DNA from: Alkalicoccobacillus porphyridii
Lineage (GTDB): Bacteria; Bacillota; Bacilli; Bacillales; Bacillaceae_D
NCBI RefSeq assembly: GCF_007293315.1
Contig: NZ_VLXZ01000006.1
Coordinates: forward strand, 1-64,000
Reading direction: 5' to 3'
DNA: 64,000 nucleotides
The notes under the pieces were generated by a model, which saw only the letters and a list, made by a program, of their open reading frames with translations, had not been told where the DNA came from and did no database searches. Position numbers and translations under genes: made by a program. The stretch's first letter is position 1. Each line of letters begins with the position of its first letter. This document shows positions 1-8,439 of this stretch, piece after piece.

Positions 1-290
1 CTGCATCTTAACGGAGGGCTTTTTTTCTGTAAATAGGGTAAAAAGAAATCCCACAGGAATGCTCCTACGGAACAGAACGAGTCTGAAGTTATTGAAGTGG
101 CGCACTTCCACTTCAATGGCTGAAGGCCGTTCCCGTGGAAAGCGAAGTATTCTCCTGAAGCGGTGCATGAGCTCATTTCTCGATGACTTGATGACTTTTT
201 TAGTGGACTCGAATTACGGGCAGGGCTGTAATGAACGGGCAAAGCCCGGTTAGTTCAGCGCCCCGCCCTAGGAAAGCGTGCTCCTATTCC
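1..290. repeat. Right part of dispersed multi-hairpin element (copy 1)
   Basis: The first 30 bases look like the tail of a terminator (a run of seven T after GGGC). The rest resembles the right half of the element seen complete after ftsZ. It has a perfect 10-bp hairpin (ATTGAAGTGG at 91-100 with CCACTTCAAT at 108-117), then the shared stretch around 135-180 ending in the palindrome ATGAGCTCAT, then a T-rich segment with AGTGGACTC. A GC-rich hairpin follows at about 219-270. A short ORF at 59-253 runs through the hairpins and is not believable as a gene. The element probably starts before the window. Confidence 0.6.
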
Positions 291-347
291 GGAAGCGAAG
301 CATAAGCTCTAATTGAGGTATATAGATTTTCTTTTTCTATTTTCCTT

Positions 348-405
348 CAGTAGAAAAAAGCTTGTCGACTATCTCAATTATTGAGAACTTGTCGACAAGC
401 TTAAA
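348..405 (-). terminator. Terminator of ctaA
   Basis: A perfect 12-bp stem (AAGCTTGTCGAC at 358-369 with GTCGACAAGCTT at 391-402) carries an inner CTCAAT/ATTGAG stem in its loop. On the minus strand it is followed by a T run, as expected for a Rho-independent terminator just downstream of ctaA. The same stem sequence recurs after the DUF420 gene. Confidence 0.85.
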
Positions 406-413
406 TATCTTTC

Positions 414-1319
414 TTATTGAGTTGGTTTTCTTAAAATAATCATGGTCATATAGGCTAGACACGTAAACAATAGAGACACTAAAATCGCATGGGTCATACC
501 TACCTCTAAGAATTGGTTCAAACTAAGCACAATTGTAATCCCACTTGCAAACTGTCCGATGACAAGTAAGACAGAAATCATGCTTAACCAAGCCAAGGTA
601 CGGTGACCCCTAAACTTTCTCATCACCCAAACTGTTAAAATGATTAATGAAATTAACATAATGGTACCGAATATCCTATGGAAATATTGTGGTGCCACAG
701 TCCAAAATGCATCTGGAATCCATTGTCCGTTACAGGTTGGAAAACCAGCGCAGGCTAAGGTAGAGTCTGTGTGCTTAACAAAAGCGCCTGTATAGATCAC
801 CGCGTAACAATAGGCGGTAACCGCAATAATGTATTTGCGAAGTCCCTTACTGTTTTTAGGTGCGACTGGTCTTGGTTTTCTATTTGAGTCTTCAAAGCTC
901 AGAATAATTAGTAAGACAACGGAAGAAAGGGATAAAGCCGAGAACCCGAAGTGAAGAGCCATAGTTATAGGTTCTTGTCCAAAAACAACCGCTCCTGCTC
1001 CCATGAGTCCTTGAAGAACAATCATTAACACAGAAAGCACAGCTAGTACTCTAGCTTCCCGTATATGCTTAAGCTGCTTCCAAGCCCAAATGGCAAGAAT
1101 AATGACTAGTAAGCCAGTTAAACCTGATACGATACGGTGAGTATATTCAATCATTGTTTCAATCGTGGGATTAAGTGGAACGACTTCTCCAAAACAGAGC
1201 GGCCATGTGTCTCCGCATCCCTCACCAGAGCCTGTTTTTGAAACTAAGGCACCCTGGATAAGAACTAATAGAACAAATAGTGCAGTAGTCACTCCAAAAA
1301 ATTTAAATCGTTTATGCAT
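414..1319 (-). CDS. ctaA: Heme A synthase CtaA
   Basis: Converts heme O to heme A in the membrane, the cofactor needed by the caa3 oxidase encoded divergently next door. The 301-residue protein has about eight membrane segments. It carries the family's paired cysteines in the first external loop (residues 35 and 42 from the chosen start). Conserved histidines lie in EYTHR, LHFGF, YFHR and MTHA contexts. I start at the ATG at 1319 because AAGGTGA lies at good distance; a GTG three codons earlier has no ribosome site. The usual divergent partner ctaB (heme O synthase) is not present, so heme O must come from a gene elsewhere. Confidence 0.93.
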   Translation of the reverse strand: MHKRFKFFGVTTALFVLLVLIQGALVSKTGSGEGCGDTWPLCFGEVVPLNPTIETMIEYTHRIVSGLTGLLVIILAIWAWKQLKHIREARVLAVLSVLMIVLQGLMGAGAVVFGQEPITMALHFGFSALSLSSVVLLIILSFEDSNRKPRPVAPKNSKGLRKYIIAVTAYCYAVIYTGAFVKHTDSTLACAGFPTCNGQWIPDAFWTVAPQYFHRIFGTIMLISLIILTVWVMRKFRGHRTLAWLSMISVLLVIGQFASGITIVLSLNQFLEVGMTHAILVSLLFTCLAYMTMIILRKPTQ

Positions 1320-1723
1320 GCTGTTCACCTTCTATTTAAAATTGAATTCATTCGGACGATATCATGCTCATCTTTGATCATAGGTATGCTAGCCTAAAAA
1401 GTCAATTTATTGCCAGGGAACATTTTATGACGGTTTTTAAATGTGAAAATCTTGTGAAAGAAAGGTTTATGATGAAACTGATTCCATAATAAGCTATAAT
1501 GTAAACGTATACTGGTTATGATTGACGGTCTATAAGCGGATCAGGAGGTGAACGAGCGCATGTGAGACTGGATAATGCTGTAACCAACTTACAAGCGAAG
1601 ATCCTTATAGATATTTGAAACTCGTATCAGTTTGGACTTTATACCTAATTTGAATGAAGCAGTTAATGACTAGCTACAGAGAGATGAAAGGACATTGTTT
1701 AGAAAGAAAGTGAGGGAATGTTG
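1320..1723 (+). promoter_or_regulatory. ctaA-ctaC intergenic region with promoter and possible cre site
   Basis: No gene is supported in these 400 bases. A TATAAT at 1495-1500 is a candidate -10 box without a convincing -35. It overlaps TGTAAACGTATACT (1500-1513), which matches 12 of 14 positions of the CcpA cre consensus. At 1543-1548 there is a strong AGGAGG ribosome site followed by ATG-TGA (1560) and an overlapping 18-codon GTG frame at 1562. In B. subtilis ctaB sits here, so the orphan ribosome site may be what remains of it; that is inference. Confidence 0.4.
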
Positions 1724-2764
1724 ATGAAACACCTAAAAGCTTGGAGTGGATATCTTGGGCTTGTGGCTGTCGTTCTGTTATTATCAGGCTGTTTTGGTGA
1801 ACAAAATTTGACAGCGCTTGATCCGAAGGGTCCTCAAGCACAATGGATTTTTGACAACATGATGCTATCTTTATACATCATGGCATTTGTCACATTAGTT
1901 GTATTTGCGATCTTTTTCTACATTTTGGCAAAATTCCGTCGTGAAGATGGCGATAATGAGTATCCAAAGCAAGTACATGGAAGTACTGTACTAGAGATTA
2001 CCTGGACAGTTATTCCGATTCTTCTTCTATTGGTACTTTTTGTGCCTACCATTATTGGAACGTTTGATTTTGCAGAAAGTCAAGCGCCGGATGATGTGGA
2101 AGATGCAGTATACATAGATGTAACGGGTCATCAGTATTGGTGGCAATTTGATTACGAAGAAGGTTTTACTGCAGGACAAGAAGTCTATATTCCGACAGGT
2201 GAGAGAGTGTACTTTAATTTAAATGCTCAAGACGTTATCCACTCTTTCTGGGTACCAGCTCTTGGAGGAAAGATTGATACGGTGCCGGGAATTGATAATA
2301 CACTTTGGCTTGAAGCGGACGAGCCTGGAACATATATGGGTAAATGTGCGGAGCTCTGTGGTCCTTCTCATGCGTTGATGGATTTTAAACTTATTGCACT
2401 TGAGCGTGAGGATTATGATCAGTGGGTAGAAGACATGGTAGCAAAAGCAGACGTGGAGCAGCCTGAGGATGCTTCAGTTCAAGCAGGATATGATGTGTTC
2501 CAAGAGAGCTGTATTAGCTGTCACGCCGTAAGTGGACCAGGTTCTGCATCTGGACCGACTTTAACTAACTTTGGTGATCGGAAAACGATTGCAGGTTATT
2601 TAGAGAATACAGATGAGCAGCTTGAAGCATGGATCCGTAATCCTGATGAATTTAAGCAAGGGAACAATATGCAACCATTCCCTGATATGCCGGACGAAGA
2701 GATGGATGCATTAATTGCTTATCTACGTTCACTAGAAGTTCGTGAAGAAGGCGACCCAGAGTAA
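1724..2764 (+). CDS. ctaC: Cytochrome c oxidase subunit II (caa3 type)
   Basis: Takes electrons from cytochrome c through the binuclear CuA centre and passes them to subunit I. The N-terminus is a lipoprotein signal with lipobox LLSGC (Cys 23), followed by two membrane helices. The CuA motif CAELCGPSH lies near residues 203-211. A fused C-terminal cytochrome c domain carries CISCH near residue 263, which defines the caa3 subclass. I prefer the ATG at 1724: the GTGAGGG site ends about 7 bases upstream, whereas the ATG at 1718 lies almost on top of it. It is the first gene of ctaCDEF. Confidence 0.95.
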   Translation: MKHLKAWSGYLGLVAVVLLLSGCFGEQNLTALDPKGPQAQWIFDNMMLSLYIMAFVTLVVFAIFFYILAKFRREDGDNEYPKQVHGSTVLEITWTVIPILLLLVLFVPTIIGTFDFAESQAPDDVEDAVYIDVTGHQYWWQFDYEEGFTAGQEVYIPTGERVYFNLNAQDVIHSFWVPALGGKIDTVPGIDNTLWLEADEPGTYMGKCAELCGPSHALMDFKLIALEREDYDQWVEDMVAKADVEQPEDASVQAGYDVFQESCISCHAVSGPGSASGPTLTNFGDRKTIAGYLENTDEQLEAWIRNPDEFKQGNNMQPFPDMPDEEMDALIAYLRSLEVREEGDPE

Positions 2765-2785
2765 CAGAAAAGGAGGTTTGAGACA

Positions 2786-4651
2786 TTGGCAGCAACAAAA
2801 CAAGAAAAAAGTGTCATTATGGATTGGTTAACAACCGTTGACCATAAAAAGCTCGGAATCATGTACTTAATTGCTGGAACGTTGTTTTTTGTGAAAGCAG
2901 GCTTAATGGCTGTTTTTATGAGAATCCAGTTAATGATTCCAGAAAACACTTTCTTAAGTGGACAAACATTTAATGAATTTATTACGATGCACGGGACGAT
3001 TATGTTATTCCTTGCCGCAACCCCGCTCCTATTTGCATTTATGAACTACTTTATTCCATTGCAAATTGGAGCTCGAGATGTGGCATTCCCGTTTGTTAAT
3101 GCTTTAGGTTTCTGGATCTTCCTTTCGGGGGGATTATTATTAAGTACTAGTTGGTTCTTTGGTGGAGGTCCGGATGCTGGATGGACAGCCTATGTACCAT
3201 TATCCCTTCAAGATCGACTAGGTATTGATTTTTATGTGTTAGGTTTACAGGTTTCTGGTATTGGTACATTAATATCGGCGATTAACTTCCTAGTTACGAT
3301 TGTTAATATGAGAGCACCTGGTATGAGTATGATGAGATTACCACTTTTTGTGTGGACTTCATTTATTTCTTCTACTCTCATTCTATTTGCTTTTACACCA
3401 CTTGCAGCAGGTCTAGCACTTTTGATGCTAGAGCGAATTTTTGATGCGCAGTTCTTTGCGCCTGCTTCTGGTGGTAACGTGGTGATTTGGCAGCACATTT
3501 TCTGGATCTTTGGTCACCCTGAGGTTTATATCTTAGTGCTTCCGGCCTTTGGTATTATTTCAGAAGTTATTCCAGCTTTCTCTAGAAAGCGCCTATTTGG
3601 TTACACAGCGATGGTATTTGCAACCATGATTATTGCATTCTTAGGATTTATGGTGTGGGCTCACCACATGTTTACCGTTGGAATGGGTCCTGTTGCTAAC
3701 TCCGTATTTGCTGTAGCCACAATGACGATTGCTGTTCCTACGGGAATAAAAATCTTTAACTGGCTTTTCACGATGTGGGGCGGAAAAATTACATTTAACA
3801 CAGCGATGCTATTTGCTTCTTCCTTTGTACCTACGTTTGTACTTGGTGGGGTAACAGGGGTTATGCTAGCGATGGCACCTGTAGATTACTTGTACCATGA
3901 TACGTACTTTGTGGTAGCGCACTTCCATTACATTATTGTAGGTGGAATCGTACTTGCGTTATTTGCAGGATTATTTTACTGGTATCCTAAAATGTTTGGA
4001 CATAAGCTTAATGAGACACTTGGAAAATGGTTTTTTGCTATCTTCTACATTGGCTTCCATTTAACTTTCTTCATTCAACATATTTTAGGACTAATGGGAA
4101 TGCCAAGACGTGTGTTTACATATCTTGGAGGCCAAGGATTAGATGCTTATAACATGGTATCTACCATTGGAACATTTTTCATGTCGGCAGGTGTCATCCT
4201 GCTTGTCATAAACATTGTTTATTCAGCATTTAAAGGGGAAAGAGTGACAGTAGCGGATCCGTGGGATGCGAGAACATTAGAGTGGGCAACACCTACTCCA
4301 GTGCCAGAGTATAACTTTGCGCAAACACCACAAATTCGTTCACTTGACCCTCTATTCTACGAAAAGATTCACGGAGATGGCACGATGAAGCCAGCTGAGC
4401 CGATTCAAGAGATTCATATGCCAAACGGATCCATCCTTCCGCTTATTATCTCTGTTGGTTTATACTTCTTAGGATTTGGTTTAATCATGCTAGAAATGGC
4501 TAATCCAATTATTAATCCTTGGATTGTCATTGTTGGGGGAGCTGTTATAACATTTGGTGCTATGGCCGTTCGCTCAGTGAAAGAGGATCATGGATACCAT
4601 GTTCCAATTGAGCAAATTAAGAATGAACTACCAACAAAGGGGGAAAAGTAG
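2786..4651 (+). CDS. ctaD: Cytochrome c oxidase subunit I
   Basis: Catalytic subunit of the caa3 oxidase, holding low-spin heme a and the heme a3-CuB centre where oxygen is reduced and protons are pumped. The 621-residue protein has the expected many membrane helices. Heme/copper ligands appear in HGTIM, HPEVYI, AHHMF and AHFHYI contexts, in the family order. It starts with TTG at 2786 behind a strong AAAGGAGG site, 21 bases after ctaC. The next gene starts right at its stop codon, so the two are probably translationally coupled. Confidence 0.96.
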   Translation: MAATKQEKSVIMDWLTTVDHKKLGIMYLIAGTLFFVKAGLMAVFMRIQLMIPENTFLSGQTFNEFITMHGTIMLFLAATPLLFAFMNYFIPLQIGARDVAFPFVNALGFWIFLSGGLLLSTSWFFGGGPDAGWTAYVPLSLQDRLGIDFYVLGLQVSGIGTLISAINFLVTIVNMRAPGMSMMRLPLFVWTSFISSTLILFAFTPLAAGLALLMLERIFDAQFFAPASGGNVVIWQHIFWIFGHPEVYILVLPAFGIISEVIPAFSRKRLFGYTAMVFATMIIAFLGFMVWAHHMFTVGMGPVANSVFAVATMTIAVPTGIKIFNWLFTMWGGKITFNTAMLFASSFVPTFVLGGVTGVMLAMAPVDYLYHDTYFVVAHFHYIIVGGIVLALFAGLFYWYPKMFGHKLNETLGKWFFAIFYIGFHLTFFIQHILGLMGMPRRVFTYLGGQGLDAYNMVSTIGTFFMSAGVILLVINIVYSAFKGERVTVADPWDARTLEWATPTPVPEYNFAQTPQIRSLDPLFYEKIHGDGTMKPAEPIQEIHMPNGSILPLIISVGLYFLGFGLIMLEMANPIINPWIVIVGGAVITFGAMAVRSVKEDHGYHVPIEQIKNELPTKGEK

Positions 4652-4652
4652 A

Positions 4653-5273
4653 ATGTCTGGATCAGTTGATATGTCTAATGGACTCCCTTCACATCCCGAG
4701 AGAGCCACTCTTGAAGGTAAAAATAAGTTTTTAGGCTTTTGGTTTTTCCTTGGCGGTGAGACAATCCTGTTTGCTACCTTCTTTGGAACCTACTTAGGTC
4801 TGAGAAATGGAACAGCAGATGGCCCAACGTCTACGGATATTTTCCACCTGGATCTTGTTTTTATAATGACGATGCTACTATTAACTAGTAGTTTAACAAG
4901 TGTCATAGCGATGTCTGCGATGAAAAAGAATAATTTTAAAGCGATGATGACATGGATGGTCATTACGGTTATTCTTGGACTTGGTTTTCTAGGTATGGAG
5001 ATTTATGAGTTCTATCAATATGTCACTCATTACGAATTTGGTTTTACAACAAGTGCCTTTTCCAGTGCTTTTTACTCTCTAGTTGGATTGCACGGGGCTC
5101 ACGTAACCTTTGGATTATGTTGGATCACGTTGTTAATTATCCGCTATGCAAAATCCGGTATTACACTGACCAACGCTCCAAAATTTTATGTAGCAAGTTT
5201 ATATTGGCATTTTATTGATGTAGTTTGGGTATTTATCTTTACAGTGGTTTATTTAATGGGAGCAGGAGGTTGA
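4653..5273 (+). CDS. ctaE: Cytochrome c oxidase subunit III
   Basis: Integral membrane subunit III of the caa3 oxidase, with about five helices in 206 residues. It is thought to stabilise the catalytic core and the proton uptake path. The start chosen is the ATG at 4653, next to the ctaD stop and preceded by AAAGGGGGAAAAG within the end of ctaD. A longer frame reaching back to 4590 would overlap ctaD and is not needed. The protein ends with the family's histidine-rich YWHFIDVVW helix. Genes ctaC, D, E and F follow with almost no gaps. Confidence 0.95.
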   Translation: MSGSVDMSNGLPSHPERATLEGKNKFLGFWFFLGGETILFATFFGTYLGLRNGTADGPTSTDIFHLDLVFIMTMLLLTSSLTSVIAMSAMKKNNFKAMMTWMVITVILGLGFLGMEIYEFYQYVTHYEFGFTTSAFSSAFYSLVGLHGAHVTFGLCWITLLIIRYAKSGITLTNAPKFYVASLYWHFIDVVWVFIFTVVYLMGAGG

Positions 5274-5277
5274 TCAT

Positions 5278-5622
5278 ATGGCTGACCATTTAAGTCAAAG
5301 CTTTGAAAAGAGTGCAATGACAAATGAAGAAAAGCGAAATCACAAATCTGAGCTAAAGAAACAGTTTGTGGCATTTGGGCTTATGATCTTTCTTACCTTC
5401 CTAGCTTTTGCAGCAGTAGCGACGGACTTTGTCCCACGTTCATTAGCCATACCGTTTATATTAATATTGGCTATTGTACAGTTTGCTTTACAGCTATTGT
5501 TCTTTATGCACATGAAGGATAAGGATCATGCATGGGTCAACGTGTTTATGATTACAGGGATCTTTATTACTCTTCCAACCATCGTAGCGTTAATGCTATT
5601 AATTGGTGTAACAAAGTTCTAA
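5278..5622 (+). CDS. ctaF: Cytochrome c oxidase subunit IV
   Basis: Small subunit IV of the Bacillus-type terminal oxidase, 114 residues with three predicted membrane helices after a charged N-terminus. The third helix region contains FFMHMKD, typical of the CyoD/CtaF family. It starts four bases after ctaE. It is the last gene of the operon, since a terminator follows directly. The ctaG assembly gene that follows ctaF in B. subtilis is absent. Confidence 0.92.
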   Translation: MADHLSQSFEKSAMTNEEKRNHKSELKKQFVAFGLMIFLTFLAFAAVATDFVPRSLAIPFILILAIVQFALQLLFFMHMKDKDHAWVNVFMITGIFITLPTIVALMLLIGVTKF

Positions 5623-5626
5623 ATTA

Positions 5627-5678
5627 CAAAAAAGCCTGCCGGCGATTCTCATACCAGAGATGTCGGCAAGCTTTTTTA
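5627..5678 (+). terminator. Terminator after ctaCDEF
   Basis: AAAAAAGC.TGCCG pairs with CGGCA.GCTTTTTT across a loop of about 22 bases, ending in a T run directly downstream of ctaF. Confidence 0.8.
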
Positions 5679-5759
5679 TTTGGATGAGTTGTTCATTGCT
5701 TCGGCATCGCTCCTGGAAGGAGGCACGCACTCGCGGGCCATGTGCGGTGTATTATCGAG

Positions 5760-5965
5760 CCGCATTTAGCTGGAGGTCACCGCATGTCGATAGAGAGGAG
5801 CCGCATGTAATTAGAGGTCACCGCATGTCGATAGAGAGCCGCCGCATGTAACTGGAGGTCACCGCATGTCGATAAAGAGGAGCCACATGTAACTGGAGGT
5901 CACCGCATGTCGATAGAGAGGAGCCGCGTGTAACTGGAAGGTACCGCATGTCGATAGAGAGGAGC
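5760..5965. repeat. Tandem array with alternating 20/21-bp spacing (array A)
   Basis: About ten copies of a CCGCATGT-type core begin at 5760, 5780, 5801, 5821, 5842, 5862, 5883, 5903, 5924 and 5944, so the spacing alternates 20 and 21. Two half-units form a 41-bp unit: one half has CCGCATGTCGATAG, the other CCGCATGTAACTGG. Because 41 is not a multiple of three, this is not a protein repeat. Open frames through it are accidental. It lies between the ctaF terminator and the DUF420 gene, roughly where ctaG stands in B. subtilis. Confidence 0.9.
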
Positions 5966-6182
5966 ATTTGCATCAATTCAGGTAGATCCTCACTTCTTAG
6001 CTGGAGCTCCTGATGGCTTTTGCGCATCAGCTTAAAATGCGTTGCCAATGGAGACTGTGGCTATACTCATCAAAAATGAGAGACAATGTTCATCAGATTG
6101 TGACGACTTACCATGTATGAACCTTATTTAAACGTGTATAATGCAAAGTGGACAGGTACTGAATGATAAAGGAGAGATGATT

Positions 6183-6725
6183 GTGTCTCAAGCACTGACC
6201 CCAAATAAAAAAAGGAATTATAAACCACTTATTATTATTGTATCGAGTGTTATTATTGGTCTGATTGCTGTACTATCCGGCATGCCAGGCTATGAAAATT
6301 TTGACGCGTTTGATGTAACCATTTTACCGATGTTAAACGCTATATTTAATAGCTTTACATTTCTATTCTTGGTTGGTGCGTTAATTGCTATCTTAAAACG
6401 GAACGTTACGATTCATCGAAGGTTTATCTATGCAGCGTTTACATCTACAACGTTCTTCTTAGTTACCTATGTGGCTCATCACTTTTTGTCTACTGCTACC
6501 GCATATGGTGGGGAAGGATTTATACGTGGTGTGTATTACTTTATTTTGATTACTCATATTTTATTGGCTGCTGTGGTTGTGCCATTAGCGTTAACTACTG
6601 TAACTAGAGCATGGAATATGGAGAATGAGCGTCATAAAAAAATTGCCAGATGGACAATGCCAATATGGCTATATGTAAGCTTAACTGGTGTTCTTGTTTA
6701 TCTCATGATCGCTCCATATTATTAA
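6183..6725 (+). CDS. ctaM: DUF420 membrane protein, CtaM/YozB-like
   Basis: A 180-residue membrane protein with about five helices and two conserved histidines in a YVAHHF context, as in the DUF420 family. Members such as Staphylococcus aureus CtaM are reported to be needed for maturation of heme-copper oxidases; a role in caa3 assembly is inferred from family and position. I start at GTG 6183 because AAAGGAGA ends about 8 bases upstream; the ATG at 6177 is too close to that site and the ATG at 6141 has none. It stands alone between array A and a terminator. Confidence 0.75.
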   Translation: MSQALTPNKKRNYKPLIIIVSSVIIGLIAVLSGMPGYENFDAFDVTILPMLNAIFNSFTFLFLVGALIAILKRNVTIHRRFIYAAFTSTTFFLVTYVAHHFLSTATAYGGEGFIRGVYYFILITHILLAAVVVPLALTTVTRAWNMENERHKKIARWTMPIWLYVSLTGVLVYLMIAPYY

Positions 6726-6731
6726 AATGGT

Positions 6732-6777
6732 AAAAAAGCTTGTCGACATGTGATTCATGTAGTCGACAAGCTTTTTT
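6732..6777. terminator. Bidirectional terminator between the DUF420 gene and yugN
   Basis: AAAAAGCTTGTCGACATG pairs with CATG.AGTCGACAAGCTTTTT. A runs on one side and T runs on the other fit use by both convergent genes. The stem core is the same as in the ctaA terminator. Confidence 0.88.
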
Positions 6778-6791
6778 GTGATTTCCTGAAA

Positions 6792-7145
6792 CTAAGCCTC
6801 TTGCTCAAGCGTATGTTTAAGTAGGTCAAGCTTTGAATGTGCTCGATTAATAACTGATTCAGGGAAGCTTTCACCTTCATATTCTACGCCGTGTGGATAA
6901 TAATGCTTACCTAGTACTGGTGACATTAAACGACAGATTGCATCATTTGTAGGGATATCACCTTTAATAGAGTAGGCGGGAACGCGTAAATAGTATGTAT
7001 CACCTTGATTTAGGATTTTGTAATCAAATGTAGCTCGTTCATAATCCCATTGTTCAGCCAATACAAAACCGCTTGCTTCAGCAGCGTGGCGAACGTGTGA
7101 AAACTTAACTTCTTGACCTTCGAAACCGATTTCATCAAATTTCAT
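6792..7145 (-). CDS. yugN: YugN-like family protein
   Basis: A soluble 117-residue protein matching the YugN-like family of Bacillaceae, whose function is unknown. The start MKFDEIGFEG and a central YDYKILNQGDTYYLR-type beta-rich region are what I recognise. It has no membrane segment or signal peptide. The ATG at 7145 has GGGGGTATTTTGA upstream on the minus strand. It is convergent with the DUF420 gene and divergent from ylbC. Confidence 0.75.
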   Translation of the reverse strand: MKFDEIGFEGQEVKFSHVRHAAEASGFVLAEQWDYERATFDYKILNQGDTYYLRVPAYSIKGDIPTNDAICRLMSPVLGKHYYPHGVEYEGESFPESVINRAHSKLDLLKHTLEQEA

Positions 7146-7370
7146 TCAAAATACCCCCATTTAGTCCTGCATGTTTTCTATAATTATGATAGTATGAAAT
7201 GCATCAGCTTGCAATAAAATGTATCGTTTTTCTAAATAACCGAACAGAATGAATGTGGGTCAATCCCGATTCTACCTAAATAGACATCATTTTACACAAG
7301 TAGAGAGAGGGAAGTTGTAGTGAACTGCGAACTTTTTTGTTAGGGGTATTTGACAAAGGAGTGATTAGAG

Positions 7371-8435
7371 ATGGGTAAAAGGCTGGGACTGTTAGCGGCC
7401 CTGTTAATTATACTTATCATCATGGTTGTTGAGGTGACTCGGCAGGATCAAGTTAGGCACTGGTTTGCGGAGACACCTTTTAAACAGGATCAGCTTTCAG
7501 AGAAGCAGTTGCCCTCTAGAGAGGCTTTAGCAGGGCGTGTGGGCCAATCTGGTGTAGTTCTGGAGCAAATGATGGGGATGTCAGAAGAACAGCTATCCTT
7601 GTCATTTGGGGAGCCTGAGCGTAAAGACCCATCCTCCTATGGATATGAGTGGTGGATTTACCCTTTAAACAGCCATTCTTATTTACAAGCTGGCGTTGAA
7701 GAGGGACAGGTTGTAACAATGTATTACACTGGTGATGAATTAAGAGATCCATTATTTGAGGGACTACCGACATTTGAAAGATTATCAGCTGAAAATGAAT
7801 TTGAGAGTACTGTAGAAGTGAAAAATGATCAAGGGACCTTTCAGTTTCAATTGACTGAGGATGATATTGAGTCAAGACCTCTCATTCCATACGGTGATGA
7901 TTGGCTACAGCTGTACTTTGATATACATACGAAAGAGCTCTCAACGGTAAGATTGCTTTCAACAGATATGCTACTAAAGCAGAAGCCGTATTGGATGACG
8001 TATCGAGGGACATTGCCTGAGCTTGATCCGCTAACAAGGGAAGAATGGCAGGCAATCGAGGCTGGAGAAGAAAAACAAATTTTTGATTTAACTAATATTA
8101 TTCGTAAACGTCATGGGTTAGATCCATTTACGTGGAACGAAGACGTTCGTAACATTGCGTTTAAGCATAGTCAGGATATGAGGGTTAACGATTATTTTGA
8201 TCATGTGTCTCCTACTCATGGTAAGCTTGATGCTCGGTTTATTGCTGGAGAGGTACGCTTTAAAACAGCAGGGGAGAATATCGCCTTAAATTATGTAGAT
8301 GGTGCTGCTGCTGTAGAAGGTTGGTTGAACAGTGAAGGGCATCGAGTGAATCTCTTGCACGAGGGATTTACAGAGTTAGGTGTGGGGGTCTATGAAAAAA
8401 GCTATACTCAAAACTTTTTGACCCCCGTGGACTAA
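7371..8435 (+). CDS. ylbC: CAP/SCP-domain protein YlbC
   Basis: A 354-residue exported or membrane-anchored protein. Residues 5-23 form a hydrophobic N-terminal anchor or signal. The central part fits the CAP-associated N-terminal domain, and residues from about 235 on form a CAP (SCP/PR1) domain with TNIIRKRHG, FDHVSP and GWLNSEGHR motifs. Bacterial members are extracellular and often made during sporulation, but their biochemistry is unsettled. The start has AAAGGAGTGATTAG upstream. It begins the ylb cluster and is convergent with the thioesterase gene, with four bases between them. Confidence 0.85.
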   Translation: MGKRLGLLAALLIILIIMVVEVTRQDQVRHWFAETPFKQDQLSEKQLPSREALAGRVGQSGVVLEQMMGMSEEQLSLSFGEPERKDPSSYGYEWWIYPLNSHSYLQAGVEEGQVVTMYYTGDELRDPLFEGLPTFERLSAENEFESTVEVKNDQGTFQFQLTEDDIESRPLIPYGDDWLQLYFDIHTKELSTVRLLSTDMLLKQKPYWMTYRGTLPELDPLTREEWQAIEAGEEKQIFDLTNIIRKRHGLDPFTWNEDVRNIAFKHSQDMRVNDYFDHVSPTHGKLDARFIAGEVRFKTAGENIALNYVDGAAAVEGWLNSEGHRVNLLHEGFTELGVGVYEKSYTQNFLTPVD

Positions 8436-8439
8436 CAAA

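Noticed and set aside
59-253. 64-codon plus-strand frame
   Set aside because: It runs through the hairpins of the repeat element, has no ribosome site and no protein-like pattern.
5660-5851. 63-codon frame over the ctaF terminator and array A
   Set aside because: Lies in a terminator and a non-triplet repeat.
5760-5965. CRISPR-like array
   Set aside because: The units repeat throughout with no unique spacers, the 41-bp unit is two similar halves, and no cas gene is near.
5818-6048. 76-codon minus-strand frame across array A
   Set aside because: Mostly array sequence; the unique first 30 residues show no known family and no ribosome site. It does not resemble CtaG.
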